Positions 1 to 8,198 of a stretch of DNA of 64,000 nt are shown here, piece after piece. Where the stretch lies: assembly GCF_002934605.1 (NCBI RefSeq), contig NZ_PTJC01000006.1:1426001-1490000 (forward strand), given 5' to 3'. Numbering within the stretch: position 1 is the first letter of the stretch; every line of letters begins with the position of its first letter. The notes below the pieces were generated by a model, which saw nothing but the letters and a program-made list of their open reading frames with translations, had not been told where the DNA came from and ran no database searches. Source of the stretch: Neolewinella xylanilytica. GTDB taxonomy: Bacteria > Bacteroidota > Bacteroidia > Chitinophagales > Saprospiraceae. The position numbers and the translations under genes are program-made.

Positions 1-1
1 A

Positions 2-2104
2 ACCGGCGCGTTTACCGTTCGGGTACAGGAAGCGGCGGATTCGCTATCCATCCATTTTACCCGTATCGGGTTCCACCCACACACCGAACGGGTGACCGGG
101 TCTCCGAAACCGCTCTACGTCGTTCTGGAAAAGACCGCCGCGCTGCTGGACGAAGTCGTTGTCAGCGGCAGCCTACGTACGGTTTCCCGGAGCCAGAGCC
201 CGGTCGCCGTGGAAGTTTATAGTGCGGAATTCTTCCGCGCGAACCCGAGCCCCAGTGTATTTGAATCCCTCCAGAATATCAATGGCGTTCGTCCCCAGTT
301 GAATTGCAACGTGTGCAACACCGGCGATATCCACCTGAACGGCCTGGAGGGGCCCTACACCATGGTGCTCATCGACGGAATGCCGATCGTCAGCGGACTA
401 TCTACCGTGTACGGTCTTACGGGAATCCCGCAAAGCCTGATCGAGCGCGTCGAGGTGGTGAAGGGACCCGCTTCCACACTCTACGGCTCGGAAGCGGTGG
501 GCGGATTGATCAACGTGATCACCAAACTTCCCGCCGATACCGACCGCTTTTCCGTCGATGTAATGGGTACGTCCTGGGGTGAGGTCAATACGGACATGGG
601 ATACCGCACCGCCATCGGACCATCCATTACCTCGATGCTGGGGATAAACTACTTCAACTACGAGCGGCCCCGGGACGATAACGGGGATGGGTTCACGGAC
701 ATCGCCCTCCAGAACCGGATCTCCGTTTTCAACAAGTGGTCCGTTTCCCGGCCGGACGACAGGATAATGACCTTCGCTGCCCGCTATGTGTACGAAGACC
801 GGCTGGGCGGGGAAGTGGGTTTCGATCGCCAATTTCGCGGAAGCGACAACGTCTACGGGGAAAGCATTTACACGAATCGTTGGGAGCTCTTCGGAACCTA
901 CGATCTCCCCCTGCCCGCAGCGTTCCGACTGAGCTACAGTCTGAACGGCCATTCGCAAAATTCGACCTACGGTACCACTATTTACCAGGCCCAACAATTC
1001 GTTGGCTTCGGGCAGCTGACTTATCATCCCGAATGGACCGGAGCCCACGATCTGTTAGCCGGCATCGCGTACCGATACACGGGATACGACGATAATACCT
1101 TCGCTACGGGAAGCGAAACAGGGAATCAACCCTCCTCCGTCTCCCTACCGGGCGCATTCGTACAGCATCATTTCACGCTGTCGCCCCGTAATCAACTGTT
1201 GCTGGGATTACGGTACGACCGGGACAGCCGGCACGGCAACATCCTAACGCCCCGCCTGAATTACAAGTGGAGCAACCACGCGGAAGACACCCAGCTCCGC
1301 GTAAGCATCGGCAACGGGTACCGGGTCGCCAACGTCTTCACGGAAGATCACGCCGCGCTCACGGGCGCGAGGGAGACGGTTTTTGCTGGCGAACTGCGAC
1401 CGGAAACCTCTTGGAACGTCAACGTCAACCTACTGCGGAAGGTGTACGACTGGGATCCGGGTATACTCACCCTTGATGCCACCATCTGGTATACCCGCTT
1501 CGGCAATCGCATCCTTCCGGATTACGATACGGATCCCAACCGGATAATTTACGCCAATCTGAATGGCCACGCCGTATCAAAAGGAAGCAGCATTAATGCC
1601 GATCTGTCAATGACCAACGGCATCACTGCCCGGATCGGGTTTACCCTCCAGGATGTGTACACCGTCGAGCAGCAGTTGCGTCAGCGGCAATTACTCACTG
1701 AATCCGTAAGTGGAGTTTGGTCCCTTAACGTTCCGGTGGCTAAGGGATGGCAGGTAGACTACACGGGTAATGTGTACGGACCGATGGACCTTCCGCTGCT
1801 GGGATCATTGGATCCGAGATCGCCGAAGTCACCGTGGTTCAGTATTCAAAACCTCCAGGTACGGAGGAGCTTCTCGGCCTGGGAACTATACGGGGGCATA
1901 AAAAACCTGCTCGACTTTACGCCGCCCGCGAACGCTATTGCCCGCGCATTCGATCCCTTCGACCGGGACGTTGACTTTCAACCCGATGGAGCGGTCGTTC
2001 CGACGCCGGAAAATCCGTACGCGCTGACTTTCGATCCTACTTACGTGTACGCTTCCAATCAGGGAATTCGAGCTTTTGTCGGCTTTCGGTACCGGATCCG
2101 GTAA
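2..2104 (+). CDS. TonB-dependent outer-membrane receptor (5' truncated)
   Basis: The reading frame is open from base 2, so the start lies outside the window; the first in-frame GTG at 92 is not the real start. The visible protein begins in the end of a carboxypeptidase-regulatory-like beta-sandwich and reaches the TonB-box-like segment LLDEVVVSG. A plug domain follows (EFFRANPSPSVFESLQNING, LIDGMPIV, IERVEVVKGPASTLYGSEA, GGLINVITK), then a 22-strand-type barrel ending in an aromatic-rich strand (FVGFRYRIR). Such receptors import siderophores, cofactors or glycans through the outer membrane using TonB energy. The plug contains a Cys pair (CNVC) seen in one Bacteroidota receptor subgroup. Substrate cannot be read from the sequence. 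A cupin gene follows within a few bases. Confidence 0.93.
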   Translation, partial: TGAFTVRVQEAADSLSIHFTRIGFHPHTERVTGSPKPLYVVLEKTAALLDEVVVSGSLRTVSRSQSPVAVEVYSAEFFRANPSPSVFESLQNINGVRPQLNCNVCNTGDIHLNGLEGPYTMVLIDGMPIVSGLSTVYGLTGIPQSLIERVEVVKGPASTLYGSEAVGGLINVITKLPADTDRFSVDVMGTSWGEVNTDMGYRTAIGPSITSMLGINYFNYERPRDDNGDGFTDIALQNRISVFNKWSVSRPDDRIMTFAARYVYEDRLGGEVGFDRQFRGSDNVYGESIYTNRWELFGTYDLPLPAAFRLSYSLNGHSQNSTYGTTIYQAQQFVGFGQLTYHPEWTGAHDLLAGIAYRYTGYDDNTFATGSETGNQPSSVSLPGAFVQHHFTLSPRNQLLLGLRYDRDSRHGNILTPRLNYKWSNHAEDTQLRVSIGNGYRVANVFTEDHAALTGARETVFAGELRPETSWNVNVNLLRKVYDWDPGILTLDATIWYTRFGNRILPDYDTDPNRIIYANLNGHAVSKGSSINADLSMTNGITARIGFTLQDVYTVEQQLRQRQLLTESVSGVWSLNVPVAKGWQVDYTGNVYGPMDLPLLGSLDPRSPKSPWFSIQNLQVRRSFSAWELYGGIKNLLDFTPPANAIARAFDPFDRDVDFQPDGAVVPTPENPYALTFDPTYVYASNQGIRAFVGFRYRIR

Positions 2105-2106
2105 AT

Positions 2107-2502
2107 TTGCGAACCTTCAATCCTTCCCAAGCCATGGCAGCCATCAACGTACTGGAGAAATTCAACCGATTCGACGACCACTGGACTCCCAAACTGATCG
2201 CAGAACTAAACGGTCAGGCCGTCAAACTCGCCAAGGTCAGCGGCGAATTCGTCTGGCACGACCACGCGGCGGAAGACGAGCTGTTCCTGGTATTTCGGGG
2301 TACGCTCTTCATCGATTTTAAGGACCGGCCGACCATTACCCTCCAGACGGGGGAACTCTACGTGGTACCCCGCGGCGTACAACATCGGCCCCGGACCAAC
2401 CCCGGTGAGGAGGCCTGGGTCATGCTGCTCGAACCGATGACCACTGCCCACACCGGTGCAGTCCGGCACGCGCTTACCCAGGATGCGTGTGAGCGGATAT
2501 AA
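2107..2502 (+). CDS. Small cupin-domain protein
   Basis: A single double-stranded beta-helix (cupin) domain. The metal-binding motif 1 is WHDHAAEDELFLVFRG and the second motif reads GELYVVPRGVQHRP, so the usual His/Glu ligand set is present. The frame opens two bases after the receptor stop with a TTG; an in-frame ATG at 2134 would give a protein of about 122 residues beginning MAAINVLEKF. Homologous small cupins usually begin with a short stretch before the conserved WTP segment, so both starts are possible. Function is unknown; cupins of this size bind metals or small molecules. The close spacing suggests co-transcription with the receptor. Confidence 0.85.
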   Translation: MRTFNPSQAMAAINVLEKFNRFDDHWTPKLIAELNGQAVKLAKVSGEFVWHDHAAEDELFLVFRGTLFIDFKDRPTITLQTGELYVVPRGVQHRPRTNPGEEAWVMLLEPMTTAHTGAVRHALTQDACERI

Positions 2503-2573
2503 GGTTGCCAGGTCGTTAACGTCCCCGGCGGCATTCTAAGGGAGCTAAAAGGTAGGAAAAACAAAGGCCGGTT

Positions 2574-2581
2574 TACCTTTG
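2574..2581 (+). promoter_or_regulatory. Possible Bacteroidota -7 box (TACCTTTG)
   Basis: TACCTTTG matches the Bacteroidota housekeeping -7 consensus TAnnTTTG. It lies only five bases before the ATG of the NUDIX gene, so transcription from it would give a nearly leaderless mRNA. No clear -33 TTTG lies about 19 bases upstream, so the call is weak. Confidence 0.3.
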
Positions 2582-2585
2582 GGGT

Positions 2586-3152
2586 ATGGACGAAACCCGC
2601 AACCCCTGGATTACCAAGCAGACTTCGGTCGCCTACGAGAACCCCTGGATCCGGGTGGAACACCACGACGTGGTCAATCCCGCAGGAGGGGACGGCATTT
2701 ACGGCCTGGTCCGGTATAAGAACCACGCCATCGGTATCGTGCCGATCGATGCAGCCGGCTATACCTACTTAGTAGGCCAGTACCGCTACGCGCTGGATGC
2801 CTATAGTTGGGAGATACCAGAGGGGGGCTGCCCCGCCGGGGAGGATACCCTCGCCACCGCCAAACGGGAACTGAAGGAAGAAACGGGGCTGGTAGCCGAA
2901 GAATGGCAGCAAATTATCGAATTCCACCTAAGTAATTCCGTTTCCGACGAATGGGGCGTGGCCTACGTTGCCCGCGGCTTGCACCAGCAGGAAGCCGAAC
3001 CCGAGGATACCGAGCAACTGAAATTGCGGCGCCTCCCGCTGAGCGAGGCAATCGACATGACCCTCGATGGCCGGATCACCGACGCGGTTAGCGTACTGGC
3101 ACTACAACGGGTACGACTAATGGGGCTGGATAAGGGTAAATTGCCCGACTAA
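2586..3152 (+). CDS. NUDIX hydrolase (ADP-sugar pyrophosphatase-like)
   Basis: The complete Nudix box is present at about residues 79-101, read as G-x5-E-x7-REL-x-EE-x-GL with REL KEETGL at its end; these residues bind the catalytic divalent metal ions. The upstream segment (YLVGQYRYALDAYSWEIPEG) is the typical ADP-ribose pyrophosphatase-type substrate strand and ExPGG-like turn. The family cleaves nucleoside diphosphates linked to another moiety, commonly ADP-ribose or ADP-sugars, in the cytosol. At 188 residues it is of normal length. It stands alone between a cupin gene and a Crp/Fnr regulator; exact substrate is not determinable. Confidence 0.9.
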   Translation: MDETRNPWITKQTSVAYENPWIRVEHHDVVNPAGGDGIYGLVRYKNHAIGIVPIDAAGYTYLVGQYRYALDAYSWEIPEGGCPAGEDTLATAKRELKEETGLVAEEWQQIIEFHLSNSVSDEWGVAYVARGLHQQEAEPEDTEQLKLRRLPLSEAIDMTLDGRITDAVSVLALQRVRLMGLDKGKLPD

Positions 3153-3290
3153 ATAATATTTCGGAATAAAATCCTTATTGCTTAGGGGGGGATGACGTAA
3201 TCCGTGTCCTATTACCAGACGGACGAAGACAAATGTCGGCGGGCGTCGCCAGAGGCCAAATGGTCTTTGCCCTAACCTCAAAGCAATATC

Positions 3291-3983
3291 ATGGATTCTG
3301 TCAACAAAATAGCCCTCCTGGAACAGTTCGACCTTTTCGACGGCCTTTCCGCCGACGAGAAGAAGCGTCTTAGCGAAACCATGGAGTTTAAGAAAAAGCC
3401 GCGCTACTCCGTCATCTACCAACCCGGTGAACCCAGCGAGCACATTTTCCTCCTCGCTAAAGGTCCGATCAAGATCAGCACCCATAGCAACGAAGGCAAG
3501 GAGGTGATCAAGCAATTGATTCACCCCGAAGCCATCTTCGGCGAGCTTTCCCTGGTCGGGGAGACCACCCGCACCGAAACCGCCCAGTCGCTGAAGGAAG
3601 AAGTCCACTACTACACCATTCGCGTGTCGGACTTTCAGCGCATCGTGTTCGGTAATCCGGCCCTGAGCCACCAGATCCTCAACCTCTTCGGACGCCGGAT
3701 GATGGCCGCCGAACATAAGCTCGAGGACCTCATCTTCAAAGATGCCCGGAGCCGCATCGTCGGCTTCCTCCATAAAGTGGTCAGTGAGCGCGGTCGCCGC
3801 GTAGGCTATGAAATGCTGCTCAAGCACAGCCTGACCCACCAGGACATCGCCAACATTACCTGCACCAGCCGGCAGACCGTTACTTTAGTGCTGAACGAGC
3901 TGCGGAAAGAAAACCTGATTTATTTCAATCGTGGCCGTATTCTGGTACGCGATATGGACGAGCTCCTCGCCAGTGCCGCTTAG
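3291..3983 (+). CDS. Crp/Fnr-family transcriptional regulator
   Basis: The N-terminal half is a cyclic-nucleotide-binding-type jelly roll (SVIYQPGEPSEHIFLLAKG, then GELSLVGE), followed by a long dimerisation helix and a C-terminal winged helix-turn-helix (HSLTHQDIANITCTSRQTVT, then LNELRKENLI and RGRILV). There is no N-terminal Cys cluster, so it is not an Fe-S Fnr-type oxygen sensor. At 230 residues it is full length. The ligand cannot be assigned because the phosphate-binding cassette deviates from that of E. coli Crp. It is followed by a terminator-like hairpin, implying a monocistronic unit. Confidence 0.92.
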   Translation: MDSVNKIALLEQFDLFDGLSADEKKRLSETMEFKKKPRYSVIYQPGEPSEHIFLLAKGPIKISTHSNEGKEVIKQLIHPEAIFGELSLVGETTRTETAQSLKEEVHYYTIRVSDFQRIVFGNPALSHQILNLFGRRMMAAEHKLEDLIFKDARSRIVGFLHKVVSERGRRVGYEMLLKHSLTHQDIANITCTSRQTVTLVLNELRKENLIYFNRGRILVRDMDELLASAA

Positions 3984-4013
3984 GCAAGGCGGAACAAACA
4001 TTGTGATCCCAAA

Positions 4014-4056
4014 AATTCCAATCCCCTTCGGCAGCAACGCTGGGGGGGATTTTTTC
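4014..4056 (+). terminator. Rho-independent terminator after Crp/Fnr gene
   Basis: AATCCCC at 4020-4026 pairs with GGGGATT at 4045-4051, and a run of T follows. It ends 12 bases before the next start codon, so it probably insulates lptE from the regulator gene. Confidence 0.6.
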
Positions 4057-4067
4057 GTTCCCTTCGC

Positions 4068-4574
4068 ATGCGTATCCTACTGCTCGCCGCTCTGTCCCTT
4101 ATACTCACCGCTTGCTACTCTTTTCGGGGTATTTCCATCCCGGAAGGGGTGGAGCGAGCCTACGTACCCGTCTTCAAGAACAACGCCCTAACCGCCCCGC
4201 CCACGCTGCCCCTCGATATCACCGAAGCGCTTCGGGATAAAGTGCGCGATGAGGCCCGTCTACTTATCACCGATGAGCAGCCCGACATTGAAATGCGCGG
4301 TACGCTGGTCGATTTCCGGGTTAGTGCCGAGGGAGCCACGGCCGCCGACGAAACCGCCGCCTACGCCCGACTTAACCGCCTTACCATCGTTGTAGCCATC
4401 GAGTACATCAATTTGCGCGACCCCACCGCTGAGTCCTGGAAAAGCAATTTCTCCGACTACTACAACTTCGACGGCAGCGTTGCCCTGGCCTCCGTAGAGG
4501 AAGAGGCCATCGAGGAGATCCTGGACAACATCAACGAAAAGATTTTCAACCGTGCTTTTGCCGGGGAATGGTAG
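4068..4574 (+). CDS. lptE: LptE-like LPS-assembly lipoprotein
   Basis: A 168-residue protein with a lipoprotein signal peptide: hydrophobic core after MRILLL and lipobox LTAC, giving a lipidated Cys near residue 16. The mature start (YSFRGISIPEGV, then VPVFKN) is the recognised pattern of the Bacteroidota LptE/LPS-assembly lipoprotein family, which plugs the LptD barrel in the outer membrane and helps deliver LPS to the surface. LptD is not in the window. The final codons, GGG GAA TGG TAG, run directly into a tandem-repeat array whose units hold a similar GGGGTAATGG string. Confidence 0.85.
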   Translation: MRILLLAALSLILTACYSFRGISIPEGVERAYVPVFKNNALTAPPTLPLDITEALRDKVRDEARLLITDEQPDIEMRGTLVDFRVSAEGATAADETAAYARLNRLTIVVAIEYINLRDPTAESWKSNFSDYYNFDGSVALASVEEEAIEEILDNINEKIFNRAFAGEW

Positions 4575-4579
4575 GGGGG

Positions 4580-5158
4580 TGAATGGTTGAATTGTTGAAT
4601 TTGTGAATAGGCTACCGCATGGGGCAGCTCGCTTCGCTCGTGGGGTAATGGTGAATTTGTGACTTTTTGAATTCGTGAATGGACTACCGCATGGGGTAGC
4701 TCGCTTCGCTCGTGGGGTAATGGTGAGTGGGTGAATTTTTGAATTCGTGAATGGGCTACCGCTTGGGGCAGCTCGCTTCGCTCGTGGGGGTAATGGTGAA
4801 TGGGTGAATTTTTGAATTCGTGAATGGGCTACCGCTTGGGGCAGCTCGCTTCGCTCGTGGGGTAATGGTGAATGGGTGAATTTTTGAATTCGTGAATGGG
4901 CTACCGCTTGGGGCAGCTCGCTTCGCTCGTGGGGTAATGGTGAATGGGTGAATTTTTGAATTCGTGAATGGGCTACCGCTTGGGGCAGCTCGCTTCGCTC
5001 GTGGGGTAATGGTGAATGGGTGAATTTTTGAATTCGTGAATGGGCTACCGCTTGGGCAACTCGCTTCGCTCGTGGGGTAATGGTGAGTGGGTGAATTTTT
5101 GAATTCGTGAATGGGCTACCGCATGGGGTAGCTCGCTTCGCTCGTGGCCGGGTAGTGG
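4580..5158 (+). repeat. 72-bp tandem repeat array, 8 copies
   Basis: Eight head-to-tail units of about 70-73 bp; the central ones are exactly 72 bp and almost identical. Each unit holds the elements TGAATTCGTGAATGGGCTAC, CGCTTGGGGCAGCTCGCTTC and GCTCGTGGGGTAATGG. The + strand is dense in TGA/TAA triplets, in the same sense as the lptE gene it follows. Outer copies are more diverged (GCATGGGGTAG instead of GCTTGGGGCAG). All frames are broken by stops, so it is not coding. Confidence 0.95.
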
Positions 5159-5172
5159 TGAATTAGTTTATT

Positions 5173-6003
5173 GGAGAATAGGCTCCGGAACTGAGTGGCC
5201 CACTTCGCGGCAGGGCGGCGGTAAAGAATACCCTGCTGGGTGCAAAGGTCCCCCTTTAGTAGTGCGGGCGGCAGTGCGGGCCAATTCAGTAATTCAAAAA
5301 TTCAACAATTCAGCCCTTCAATTATTGATGAGCACTCCGGAGGTAGGGAATAAGCTCCGGCACTGGGCGGCTCACTTCGCGGCAGGGGGGCGGTAAAGAA
5401 TACACTGCTGGGTGCAAAGGTCACGCTTTAGTAGTGCGGGCGGCAGTGCGGGCCAATTCAGTAATTCAAAAATTCAACAATTCAGCAATTGATGAGCACT
5501 CCGGAGGTAGGGAATAAGCTACCGCACTGGGCGGCCCACTTCGCGGCAGGGGGGCGGTAAAGAATACACTGTTGGGTGCAAGGGTTCCCCTTTAGTAGGG
5601 CGGGCGGCAGTGCGGGCCAATTCAGTAATTCAAAAATTCACCAATTCAGCCCTTCAATTATTGATGAGCACTCCGGAGGTAGGGAATAAGCTACCGCACT
5701 GGGCGGCTCACTTCGCGGCAGGGGGGCGGTAAAGAATACACTGCTGGGTGCTAAGGTCCCCCTTCAGTAGTGCGGGCGGCACTGCGGGCCAATTCAGCAA
5801 TTCAAAAATTCAGCCCTTCAATAATTGATGAGCACTCCGGAGGTAGGGAATAAGCTACCGCACTGGGCGGCTCACTTCGCGGCAGGGGGGCGGTAAAGAA
5901 TACACTGTTGGGTGCTAAGGTCCCCCTTCAGTAGTGCGGGCGGCAGTGCGGGCCAATTCAGTAATTCAAAAATTCACCGATTTAGCCCTTCAACAATTGA
6001 TCA
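5173..6003 (-). repeat. 163/173-bp tandem repeat array, 5 copies
   Basis: Five units, marked by CGGTAAAGAATA at 5219, 5391, 5554, 5727 and 5891, giving spacings of 172, 163, 173 and 164 bp. The alternation comes mainly from presence or absence of a roughly 10-base CAGCCCTTCA-type segment. Each full unit ends with a sequence close to the sdaA 3' end (GATGAGCACTCCGGA against GATCAGCATTCCGGA), so the array abuts and includes a version of the gene terminus. On the minus strand, the sense of sdaA, the unit is rich in TGA. Confidence 0.93.
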
Positions 6004-7401
6004 GCATTCCGGACGCGCGACGCTGACGTGTACGGCCAGTCCGCCCTCGGATGTTTCCTTGTATTTGGAGTGCATGTTCTGGGCCGTCTCCCACATCGTG
6101 GCGACCACGGCGTCGAAGTGGACTACGGCATCCGTAGCGTTGCCGCTTAGGGCCAGGTTGCTGGCGGTGATGGCCTTCATCGCCCCCATGGCGTTGCGTT
6201 CGATGCAAGGAACCTGCACGAGGCCGCCAATGGGGTCGCAGGTCAGCCCAAGGTGATGCTCCATGGCGATCTCGGCGGCCTGGAGCACCTGCTTGGTACT
6301 TCCGCCCAACACTTCCGTGAGCCCGGCGGCGGCCATGGCCGAGCTGACGCCCACTTCCGCCTGGCAGCCACCCACTGCCGCGGAAATCGTTGCTCCCTGC
6401 TTAAAGAGCGCCCCGATCTGACCGCTGCAGAGAAAGAATCGCAGCAGGTCGTTTTCCCGAAAATTGCCGAACAGGTAGTGGTAGAGCAGCACCGCGGGGA
6501 TCACCCCGGAAGCACCGTTCGTAGGGGAGGTGACCACCCGGCCCAGGGCGGCATTCTCCTCGTTGACGGCCAGGGCGAAGCAGCTGATCCACTGGTTAAC
6601 GGCGGAGAAGTCCTTGGGTGCCTTGCGGATTGCCGCTAGCCAGCTGGCCCGGTCGGGGTACGTTTTGCCACTCAACAATTTTCGGCTTAGCAAGGCCGCC
6701 CGGCGTTTGACACCCAGACCGCCGGGCAGTACGCCATCGGTATGGCAGCCCCGATATACGCAGTTCATCATCACCTGGAACAAGCGTTCCACCCGTGCGT
6801 GGATTTCCTCGCTGGAACGAATACAGCGTTCGTTTTCGTAGAGGAGACGGGTAACCGTCTTGCCGGAATCCTGGGAGAGTCGGATCATCTTCTCCCCGGA
6901 GGAGACGTCGTGGACGAATCCGTAATCGATCTCTTCTTCCACCGATTCTCCTTCCCGCTCGATGAATCCGCCACCCAGGCTGAAGTAGGTTTGCACGAGC
7001 AGTTCGCCGTTGTCAAGCAAGGCCGTGAACGTCAGGGCGTTCGGGTGGCCGGGGTGGGTAGTGGGCTGGAAGACGATGTCGCGGTCGTAGGTAAAGGGGG
7101 CCGGTTGGCCGTTAATCCGGATCCGTTGTTCGGTTTTCACCGTGGCGACGATGACTGGGATGTCCGCCGTGGGCATCGTCACCGGGTCGTAGCCCTGGAG
7201 GCCGAGGATGACGGCTACGTCCGTACCGTGGCCAATACCGGTCTTTGCCAGACTGCCAAAGAGTTGTACGGAAATGCTCTGCACCTGCGCCCGGCGCAAA
7301 TCCTTTATAAAATCCAGGGCGGCACGCCAGGGCCCCAACGTATGGGAAGAGGAGGGACCGACCCCGATCTTATAAATATCGAAAACGCTTAATCTGGACA
7401 T
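6001..7401 (-). CDS. sdaA: L-serine ammonia-lyase, iron-sulfur type
   Basis: A single-chain bacterial L-serine dehydratase of 466 residues. The beta domain begins MSRLSVFDIYKIGVGPSSSH, the family signature that includes the substrate-binding SSSHT. The alpha domain carries the cysteines of the [4Fe-4S] cluster in the segments FFLCSGQIG, VGGCQAEVG and LTCDPIGG, with a further Cys in VPCIER. It converts L-serine to pyruvate and ammonia in the cytosol. The ATG start at 7401 is well placed. The C-terminus, RPEC then TGA, is embedded in the start of a repeat array whose units repeat these last codons in altered form. Confidence 0.95.
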   Translation of the reverse strand: MSRLSVFDIYKIGVGPSSSHTLGPWRAALDFIKDLRRAQVQSISVQLFGSLAKTGIGHGTDVAVILGLQGYDPVTMPTADIPVIVATVKTEQRIRINGQPAPFTYDRDIVFQPTTHPGHPNALTFTALLDNGELLVQTYFSLGGGFIEREGESVEEEIDYGFVHDVSSGEKMIRLSQDSGKTVTRLLYENERCIRSSEEIHARVERLFQVMMNCVYRGCHTDGVLPGGLGVKRRAALLSRKLLSGKTYPDRASWLAAIRKAPKDFSAVNQWISCFALAVNEENAALGRVVTSPTNGASGVIPAVLLYHYLFGNFRENDLLRFFLCSGQIGALFKQGATISAAVGGCQAEVGVSSAMAAAGLTEVLGGSTKQVLQAAEIAMEHHLGLTCDPIGGLVQVPCIERNAMGAMKAITASNLALSGNATDAVVHFDAVVATMWETAQNMHSKYKETSEGGLAVHVSVARPEC

Positions 7402-7447
7402 ACGGCTAGGGCTAGGTGGGGCAAGACGCGAAGGTAAGCGTGGTCGG

Positions 7448-8110
7448 CTAGTCCCGCCAAACGAAGGGGAAGAGGATCACGGCCACCGCGAGGGATACCA
7501 GATTGATAACGACCGTCAGGTACAGCGGTTGTGTCCAGTCGTTGGTGCCCAGATCGAGGGCGTACAGCCCGGCGTCCAGCATGAGTTTCAGCAGCGGAAT
7601 GACGAGGGGGAAGGAAAGGATGGCCATCAGCGTCCCGTTTCCCCCGGCCCGCGCAGCAATGGCCGAAACGAAGGTGAGGATGGTCGATAAGCCAAGACCA
7701 CCGAGTAACATCCCGAGCCAGAAGGGTAGGGGGCGGACGATCGCCTGGGTGGGCGCGAAGAGGCTGAGGAGCCCGTAGGTAAGCGCCCCGATTGCCCAGA
7801 TAAGCAGCAGGTTGAAGATGAGCTTGCTGAACAGCAGCGCCAGCGGATCGGCCACCGTGTAATAATAGAGGTGTCGTCGCCCGCCCTCCCGGAGAAAGCT
7901 CCGCGTGGCGGCCACCATGGCACCGAAAAAAAGTACGATCCAGTAGAGAGCGTTGAAGATTTGCCCTTCCAGCCCGCGACCAACGGCCAGGTACACGATG
8001 ACTACCGTGGTGACGACATAAAGAAAAATACTGGCCAGGGCGTATTTGTCCCGCCACTCAAGCTTCAGTTCCCAACGCAGGAGTTCATAAATTTGCCGTA
8101 CGGTTGACAT
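7448..8110 (-). CDS. ccmB: Heme exporter protein CcmB
   Basis: A 220-residue polytopic membrane protein with six predicted hydrophobic segments. The start, ELLRWELKLEWRDKYALASI, matches the amphipathic N-terminus of CcmB, and the central LREGGRRHLYYYTVADPLAL segment is the typical cytoplasmic loop region. CcmB is the permease subunit of the CcmAB ABC complex that works with CcmC and CcmD in cytochrome c maturation system I, delivering heme to CcmE. No other ccm gene is visible here; in Bacteroidota ccmB usually lies next to ccmC, but here it lies upstream of sdaA on the same strand with a 46-base gap. Confidence 0.87.
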   Translation of the reverse strand: MSTVRQIYELLRWELKLEWRDKYALASIFLYVVTTVVIVYLAVGRGLEGQIFNALYWIVLFFGAMVAATRSFLREGGRRHLYYYTVADPLALLFSKLIFNLLLIWAIGALTYGLLSLFAPTQAIVRPLPFWLGMLLGGLGLSTILTFVSAIAARAGGNGTLMAILSFPLVIPLLKLMLDAGLYALDLGTNDWTQPLYLTVVINLVSLAVAVILFPFVWRD

Positions 8111-8198
8111 AGGACGGGCGAAGATACGCGTGCCGTATGCACAGTGCCCGCCCCTGACCGTTGTTGTATTTCGCTTGCCGTTCCCGAAAACTTACTGA

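Noticed and set aside
4580-5160. Evenly spaced repeats suggesting a CRISPR array
   Set aside because: The 72-bp units are repeated over their whole length with no unique spacers, and no cas gene is nearby.
5912-6639. Plus-strand open frames across the sdaA region
   Set aside because: They are antisense shadows of sdaA or run through the repeat array; none has family features.
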